NCBI GenBank assembly: GCA_011176555.1
Contig: DUEF01000211.1
Coordinates: forward strand, 1-9,221
DNA from: Caldilineae bacterium
GTDB lineage: Bacteria > Chloroflexota > Anaerolineae > J102
Reading direction: 5' to 3'
Length of the DNA: 9,221 nt
The first letter of the stretch is position 1. The number at the start of each line of letters is the position of its first letter. Position numbers and translations under genes: made by a program. Below the pieces are notes generated by a model. The model was not told the origin of the DNA and did not search any database. It saw only the letters and a list, made by a program, of their open reading frames with translations. Of this stretch, positions 5,566 through 9,221 are shown piece by piece.

Positions 5566-7422
5566 CTAAATATCCGTCACCGGATGCTCCACACCGGCCT
5601 CGTCGAGGATGCGGATGAGTTCGTCGCCCTCCATCACTTCCTCTTCCAAAAGTCGCTGCGCGGCCTGCTTCAGCACATCTTCATGGCGACGGATCAGGGT
5701 CAGCGCACGGTCGTAGATGGAATTGAGCAGTCGTTGCACTTCGGCGTCGATCTCAGCGGCGGTCTTCTCGCCATAGCGTCGCTGGACGAAACCTTCATTG
5801 TCCAGATAGCCTTGCTGCATCTCCTCCAGCGCCACCGGCCCCAGCTTCTCGTTCATCCCGAACTGGGTGACCATGCGCCGGGCCAGTTCGGTGGCGCGCT
5901 GGAGATCGTCGGCGGGGCCGGTGCTCACCTGGCCGTAGACCACCTCCTCCGCGGCGCGGCCGCCCAGCAGGACGGTCATGCGGTCGCGCAATTCCGCCTC
6001 GGTGAGCAGATAGCGATCCTCCAATGGCGCTTGCACGGTGACGCCCAGCGCGGCCGTGCCCCGCGGCACGATGCTGATCTTGTGCACAGGATCAGCGTGG
6101 GGCAAGAGCACGCCCATGAAGGCATGTCCCATCTCATGGTGCGCCACGATCTCCCGCTCCTTCCGATTCAGCGCCCGACTCTTGCGCTCCAGGCCCATCA
6201 TCACCCGATCGATGGCTTCGTCCAGGTCCTGCATGGTGACGACCTCGCGACCATTGCGCACGGCCAGCAAGGCCGCCTCGTTCACCAGGTTGGCCAGCTC
6301 GGCCCCGGCGAAGCCGGGCGTACGCGCGGCCACCACATGCAGATCCACATCGTCGGCCAACTTCACATTGCGGGTGTGCACTCGCAGGATGGCCTCGCGC
6401 CCCTGCAAGTCGGGCTTGTCCACCACTACCTGACGATCAAAGCGACCGGGCCTCAGCAGGGCTTTGTCCAGCACATCGGGCCGGTTGGTGGCGGCCATGA
6501 TGATCACGCCCACCGAGCTATCGAAGCCGTCCATCTCCACCAGAAGCTGGTTGAGCGTCTGCTCCCGCTCCTCGTTGCTGACTGGCGAACGCGCGCCAGT
6601 GCGGCTGCGCCCGATGGCGTCGATCTCATCGATGAAGATGATGCACGGCGCTTTTTCCCGGGCCTGCTTGAAAAGATCCCGCACCCGGGCCGCGCCCACG
6701 CCCACGAACATCTCCACGAAATCGGCGCCGGAAATGCTGAAAAAGGGCGCGCCCGCTTCGCCAGCCGTCGCTTTGGCCAGGAGGGTCTTGCCTGTGCCGG
6801 GCGGGCCCACCAGCAAAACGCCCTTGGGAATGTGGGCGCCGATTTTAGCATAACGCTCTGGCTGGGTGAGAAATTCCACCACCTCCCGCAACTCGGCCAC
6901 CGCTTCATCCACGCCCGCTACATCATCGAAGGTGACTTGCTCGCTGCTCTCGTCCCAGATCTTCGCCCGCGAACGCCCGAAACTGAGGGCCTGACTGGCG
7001 CCGGGCAGCCGGTTCACGCTCCACGCCCAGAAGAGCGCCAGCAGCCCCAGAGGGACGAGCCAATTGAACAGGGTGCTAAGGAGGGGGTTGGGTTGGATGC
7101 CGCTGAACTCGACGCCCTTCTCCTGCAACAGCGTCAGGATCTCGGAATCATCCATCTCGGGGATACGCTGGGCCTCGAATGTCTGCACGGCGTTTTCGTC
7201 TTCGCCGGCCACCACCCACAGCACATTGCGCTCACCGAAGGTGGCGCTGGTCACCTTCCCGGCATCGACATCTTCCAGGAACTGGCTGAAGGGCGCTGGT
7301 TGGGGGCGTCCCAACAGCCAGACATTCAGGAGCGACAACAGTGCAAGCCAGAAAACGAAATAGGCGATGGTGTACCAAATCTGTCGTTTGTATTCTCGCT
7401 TTTGCTTACCGTGTTTGTCCAT
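5566..7422 (-). CDS. ftsH: ATP-dependent zinc metalloprotease FtsH
   Basis: A 618-residue membrane-bound AAA+ protease that extracts and degrades misfolded or short-lived membrane and cytosolic proteins; the family works as a hexamer. Two membrane segments are visible, at about 14-37 and 115-135, flanking an extracytoplasmic domain. The AAA module follows: Walker A GPPGTGKT (206-213), pore loop FVGVGA (239-244), Walker B IIFIDE (261-266), and the second region of homology around ATNRPDVLDKALLRPGRFDR (311-330) with arginine fingers Arg324 and Arg327. The zinc site is HEMGH (429-433; HEAGH in E. coli) with Asp506 in STGPADD as the third ligand. All catalytic residues are present and the length is typical. 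The start at 7422 has GAGG 6 nt upstream. It lies 138 bp after trpC, with its own weak candidate promoter and a heptad repeat in the leader. An FtsH paralogue elsewhere in the genome is possible. Confidence 0.97.
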   Translation of the reverse strand: MDKHGKQKREYKRQIWYTIAYFVFWLALLSLLNVWLLGRPQPAPFSQFLEDVDAGKVTSATFGERNVLWVVAGEDENAVQTFEAQRIPEMDDSEILTLLQEKGVEFSGIQPNPLLSTLFNWLVPLGLLALFWAWSVNRLPGASQALSFGRSRAKIWDESSEQVTFDDVAGVDEAVAELREVVEFLTQPERYAKIGAHIPKGVLLVGPPGTGKTLLAKATAGEAGAPFFSISGADFVEMFVGVGAARVRDLFKQAREKAPCIIFIDEIDAIGRSRTGARSPVSNEEREQTLNQLLVEMDGFDSSVGVIIMAATNRPDVLDKALLRPGRFDRQVVVDKPDLQGREAILRVHTRNVKLADDVDLHVVAARTPGFAGAELANLVNEAALLAVRNGREVVTMQDLDEAIDRVMMGLERKSRALNRKEREIVAHHEMGHAFMGVLLPHADPVHKISIVPRGTAALGVTVQAPLEDRYLLTEAELRDRMTVLLGGRAAEEVVYGQVSTGPADDLQRATELARRMVTQFGMNEKLGPVALEEMQQGYLDNEGFVQRRYGEKTAAEIDAEVQRLLNSIYDRALTLIRRHEDVLKQAAQRLLEEEVMEGDELIRILDEAGVEHPVTDI

Positions 7423-7428
7423 GACGCG

Positions 7429-7432
7429 CCTC
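7429..7432 (-). promoter_or_regulatory. Ribosome-binding site of ftsH
   Basis: GAGG on the minus strand, 6 nt before the ATG at 7422 and directly next to the heptad repeat (7435-7490). Confidence 0.5.
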
Positions 7433-7434
7433 GA

Positions 7435-7490
7435 AATCGGAGGTCGGAGATCAGAGGTCGGAGATCAGAAGTCGGAGGTCGGAGATCAGA
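7435..7490. repeat. Tandem heptad repeat, eight copies, consensus RRTCRGA
   Basis: Read on the plus strand in 7-base steps: AATCGGA, GGTCGGA, GATCAGA, GGTCGGA, GATCAGA, AGTCGGA, GGTCGGA, GATCAGA. The T, C, G and A at unit positions 3, 4, 6 and 7 are the same in every copy. GGTCGGA-GATCAGA pairs recur three times, so a 14-base higher-order unit is also visible. It occupies most of the leader just upstream of the ftsH ribosome-binding site. On the transcribed strand it is pyrimidine-rich. It is too short-period for a CRISPR or mobile element and fits a slippage-prone intergenic simple repeat. Confidence 0.9.
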
Positions 7491-7502
7491 GGAGTGGCTT
7501 CT

Positions 7503-7530
7503 ATGGTAACCGAAATCTTCACTTTGGCAA
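7503..7530 (-). promoter_or_regulatory. Weak candidate promoter for ftsH
   Basis: On the minus strand TTGCCA (7530-7525), a 16-base spacer, then TACCAT (7508-7503), which matches the -10 consensus at 4 of 6 positions. If used, the whole heptad repeat would lie in the 5' untranslated region of ftsH. Transcription from trpC is the alternative, since no clear terminator separates the genes. Confidence 0.25.
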
Positions 7531-7560
7531 ACAGTCGGAGGAGGAAAAGACGGGGAGCGG

Positions 7561-8397
7561 TTAGCCGTGTCTCGCTCGCACCAATTCCTTTAACTTTCTT
7601 TCCCGATCTTTTCTGCCCAACACCACCAGACTTTCCCCCACCAGCATCGCGTCCGCCCCCATTTTTTTCAGGACCCGCACATCGTCGGCGTCCCGGATGC
7701 CGCTTTCGCTCACCACCAGCACATCGGCGGGGATTTGAGCGCGCAAACGCGCAGTGGTGTTCAGATCAACAGAAAAATCTCGTAAATCTCGGTTATTTAC
7801 CCCGAGCACCCGTGGATTTTCTTTCAGCGCCCGCGCCAACTCCGCCTCGTTGTGCACCTCGACCAGCGCCGTCATGCCCAATTCGTGCGTGTAGGCCAGT
7901 AAATCCCGGTATTCGGCGTCTCCCAGCACCGCCATGATCAGCAATAGCGCATCAGCGCCCGCTACGCGGGCTTCCAGCACCTGGTAGGGATCGAAGATGA
8001 AGTCCTTGCGCAGCACCGGTAGCTCGAGTTGGCGCTGGCGGAAGGCGTCTTTGATGTCGGTCAGGTAGGCCAACTGGCCCTGGAAGAAACGGGCGTCGGT
8101 CAGGCAGGAAATGGCGGAGGCGCCGCCTTTGGCGTAGGTCAGCGCCAGTTGCACGGGATCGAAATCCTTGCACAACAAGCCCTTGCTGGGCGAGGCGCGC
8201 TTCACCTCGGCGATGAGGCTAACGCCGGGGCCAGCGATAGCGGCAGGGAAGTCGATGGCGGGCGGGGTGAAGAGGGCCAGGGCGCGCAGATTGGCTTCCG
8301 GGACTTCGGCTTTCTGCTTCGGAACCTCCTGCCGTTTCCAGCGCATGATGTCTTCCAGGATCTTGCCCTGTGCGAGCAGGCGTTGTTGTCGTTTCAT
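7561..8397 (-). CDS. trpC: Indole-3-glycerol-phosphate synthase
   Basis: This enzyme closes the indole ring of tryptophan in the cytoplasm: 1-(2-carboxyphenylamino)-1-deoxyribulose 5-phosphate gives indole-3-glycerol phosphate, CO2 and water. A (beta/alpha)8 barrel of 278 residues from the ATG at 8397. Counting from the TTG two codons upstream (8403), visible active-site residues are Glu66 and Lys68 in AEVKRASPSKG, Lys133 in LRKDF (general acid in the archaeal enzyme), Glu182 in LVEV (base), Asn203 in GVNNRDL, and Glu233-Ser234 in SESGI. GADAMLVGESLV (249-260) is the usual phosphate-binding end of the barrel. The start is uncertain between ATG 8397 and TTG 8403, and neither has a clear ribosome-binding site. 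No other trp gene is in the window, so it is separated from any trp operon. It diverges from a methyltransferase gene and is followed by ftsH. A good promoter lies just upstream. Confidence 0.95.
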   Translation of the reverse strand: MKRQQRLLAQGKILEDIMRWKRQEVPKQKAEVPEANLRALALFTPPAIDFPAAIAGPGVSLIAEVKRASPSKGLLCKDFDPVQLALTYAKGGASAISCLTDARFFQGQLAYLTDIKDAFRQRQLELPVLRKDFIFDPYQVLEARVAGADALLLIMAVLGDAEYRDLLAYTHELGMTALVEVHNEAELARALKENPRVLGVNNRDLRDFSVDLNTTARLRAQIPADVLVVSESGIRDADDVRVLKKMGADAMLVGESLVVLGRKDRERKLKELVRARHG

Positions 8398-8432
8398 GGT
8401 CAATCGTGTTGAGTGAGGAAATAGATGCTGTC

Positions 8433-8461
8433 ATTATGTCAGGCCCCGGGCCGAATCGCAA
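8433..8461 (-). promoter_or_regulatory. Sigma70-type promoter for trpC with extended -10
   Basis: On the minus strand TTGCGA (8461-8456), exactly 17 bases of spacer, then CATAAT (8438-8433) preceded by TGA, an extended -10 element. Predicted transcription starts near 8426, giving a leader of about 29 nt before the ATG at 8397. The spacer contains the small palindrome GGCCC C GGGCC (8442-8452), which could be an operator or just GC-rich chance. Confidence 0.6.
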
Positions 8462-8512
8462 ACCTGGCTCATTTGCAGTACAATCTGGGTGCTGTCCGCT
8501 GGGGCGTGAAGG

Positions 8513-8525
8513 CTGGCGACGCCAG
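8513..8525. promoter_or_regulatory. Perfect 6+1+6 palindrome in the divergent trpC/methyltransferase gap
   Basis: CTGGCG A CGCCAG, 28 bases before the methyltransferase start codon and about 50 bases upstream of the trpC -35 element. It could be an operator for either gene. Its position between divergent genes is suggestive, but chance in GC-rich DNA cannot be excluded. Confidence 0.3.
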
Positions 8526-8552
8526 TGATTTTCCTTATCACCGATCAACGAC

Positions 8553-9221
8553 ATGATGATCCTCTCACACGACCAAACCCGACTGTTGTTGCAGGCCCGA
8601 ACCGCTGGTGCTGATTCGGCCATGATCTCGCTCGATCTGGGGCTGAGCCAGACTGAAGTGAGGCTCGACGCTGAAGGCGTTCGTTTCCCGACCGGCGCAT
8701 TTGTGGGGTGGCCGGAGATCGCCCACATCCACAAGAATCCGGTGGCTTGCTTCCGCGTCACGAGCGAGGGGATCGAGAAGGTGCAGGTCTTTTCGGAGGC
8801 GTTCAATCGCCTGTACAGCCTGATGCCGACGAGCGGCGCGCCGACGATGCTGATCTCGGGCATCCCCATGCACCGCATCAAGGACACGGACCCCTGGCGG
8901 GATTCAGAACAGAAAATTCGGGCGGCAGCGCCCAAAGGTCGGGTGCTGGACACCTGCACGGGCCTGGGTTACACGGCTATCCTCGCCGCCCGCCGCGCCG
9001 AACACGTCACCACCATCGAGTTGGACCCCGCCGTGCTCGACATCTGCCGCCAGAACCCCTGGTCCCGACCGTTGTTCGACAACCCGGCCATCGTTCAACG
9101 CATCGGCGACAGCGCCGACCTCCTGCCCGATTTCGAGGACGCCAGCTTCGACCGCATCATCCATGACCCGCCCATGTTCAGCCTGGCCGGGCATCTGTAC
9201 TCGACCGACTATTATCGCCAA
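8553..9221 (+). CDS. Class I SAM-dependent methyltransferase, related to predicted archaeal methyltransferases (COG2521-like), C-terminus cut by window edge
   Basis: The frame is open for 223 codons from ATG 8553 to the last base, with an in-frame stop upstream at 8526. An adjacent ATG at 8556 is an alternative start, and no clear ribosome-binding site is visible. Residues 131-140 (VLDTCTGLGY) are motif I of the Rossmann-type methyltransferase fold and bind SAM. TIELDP (153-158) carries the acidic residue expected to hold the ribose, and RIIHDPPMFSLAG (199-211) is the motif IV-like catalytic or substrate region. NPWSR (167-171) and the preceding GIPMHR (103-108) are, from memory, hallmarks of the mostly archaeal COG2521 family, whose substrate is not known to me. 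The N-terminal ~120 residues look like a small beta-rich domain rather than the methyltransferase core. The DPP motif hints at a nucleic-acid or amine target (compare DPPY/NPPY enzymes), but this is inference. The missing part should hold the last strands of the fold. Confidence 0.85.
   Translation, partial: MMILSHDQTRLLLQARTAGADSAMISLDLGLSQTEVRLDAEGVRFPTGAFVGWPEIAHIHKNPVACFRVTSEGIEKVQVFSEAFNRLYSLMPTSGAPTMLISGIPMHRIKDTDPWRDSEQKIRAAAPKGRVLDTCTGLGYTAILAARRAEHVTTIELDPAVLDICRQNPWSRPLFDNPAIVQRIGDSADLLPDFEDASFDRIIHDPPMFSLAGHLYSTDYYRQ

Noticed and set aside
7435..7490. Heptad repeat as a small CRISPR array or transposon end
   Set aside because: There are no spacers, the unit is only 7 bases, there is no inverted terminal repeat, and no cas or transposase gene is near.
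5584..7509. Open frame of 641 codons on the plus strand opposite ftsH
   Set aside because: It is antisense to a gene with every FtsH motif. Its product is rich in His, Gln, Gly and Ala with no domain, as expected from the mirrored codon bias of a GC-rich gene.
8479..8484. TACAAT as a -10 box for the plus-strand methyltransferase
   Set aside because: It fits the -10 consensus well, but 17 bases upstream there is only TCGCAA, a poor -35, so I do not call a promoter.
8219..8959. Open frame of 246 codons on the minus strand across the trpC/methyltransferase gap
   Set aside because: It overlaps two convincing genes in other frames, spans the promoter region, and has no recognisable motif.

Overview
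The window looks like a piece of a bacterial chromosome, most likely from an uncultured or little-studied Chloroflexota (Anaerolineae/Caldilineae type). This is inferred from the combination of a secreted beta-helix protein with a CSLREA-like N-terminus, a long LVIVD-repeat protein ending in a YLPLxLK-type tail, a heptad 'TCGGA/TCAGA' intergenic repeat, and a methyltransferase of a mainly archaeal family. No rRNA or taxonomic marker is present, so the assignment is tentative. No tRNA, CRISPR array, insertion sequence or phage gene was seen.

Layout, read from right to left because five of the six genes are on the minus strand. At the right edge a class I SAM-dependent methyltransferase gene (8553 onward, plus strand, cut by the window end) diverges from trpC (indole-3-glycerol-phosphate synthase, minus). 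The roughly 150 bp between them hold a good sigma70-like promoter for trpC and two short palindromes. Next on the minus strand come ftsH (membrane AAA+ zinc protease), with an eight-copy 7-bp repeat in its leader. After a 34 bp gap comes a 768-residue exported protein with a PKD domain followed by 14 LVIVD repeat units. After a 46 bp gap comes a group II PLP-dependent (aromatic L-amino-acid type) decarboxylase. After a 204 bp gap comes a secreted right-handed parallel beta-helix protein whose C-terminus runs off the left edge.

The genes do not form one recognisable pathway. trpC and ftsH are housekeeping genes (tryptophan synthesis; membrane protein quality control). The two large exported repeat proteins are probably cell-surface or extracellular. 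The decarboxylase between them would make an aromatic amine and CO2 from an aromatic amino acid. The LVIVD gene is visibly less GC-rich than everything around it, which suggests separate acquisition. I see no convincing new defence or biosynthetic system. The most interesting items are the apparent 7+7 design of the LVIVD protein, its C-terminal tail, the heptad repeat upstream of ftsH, and the poorly characterised methyltransferase divergent from trpC.
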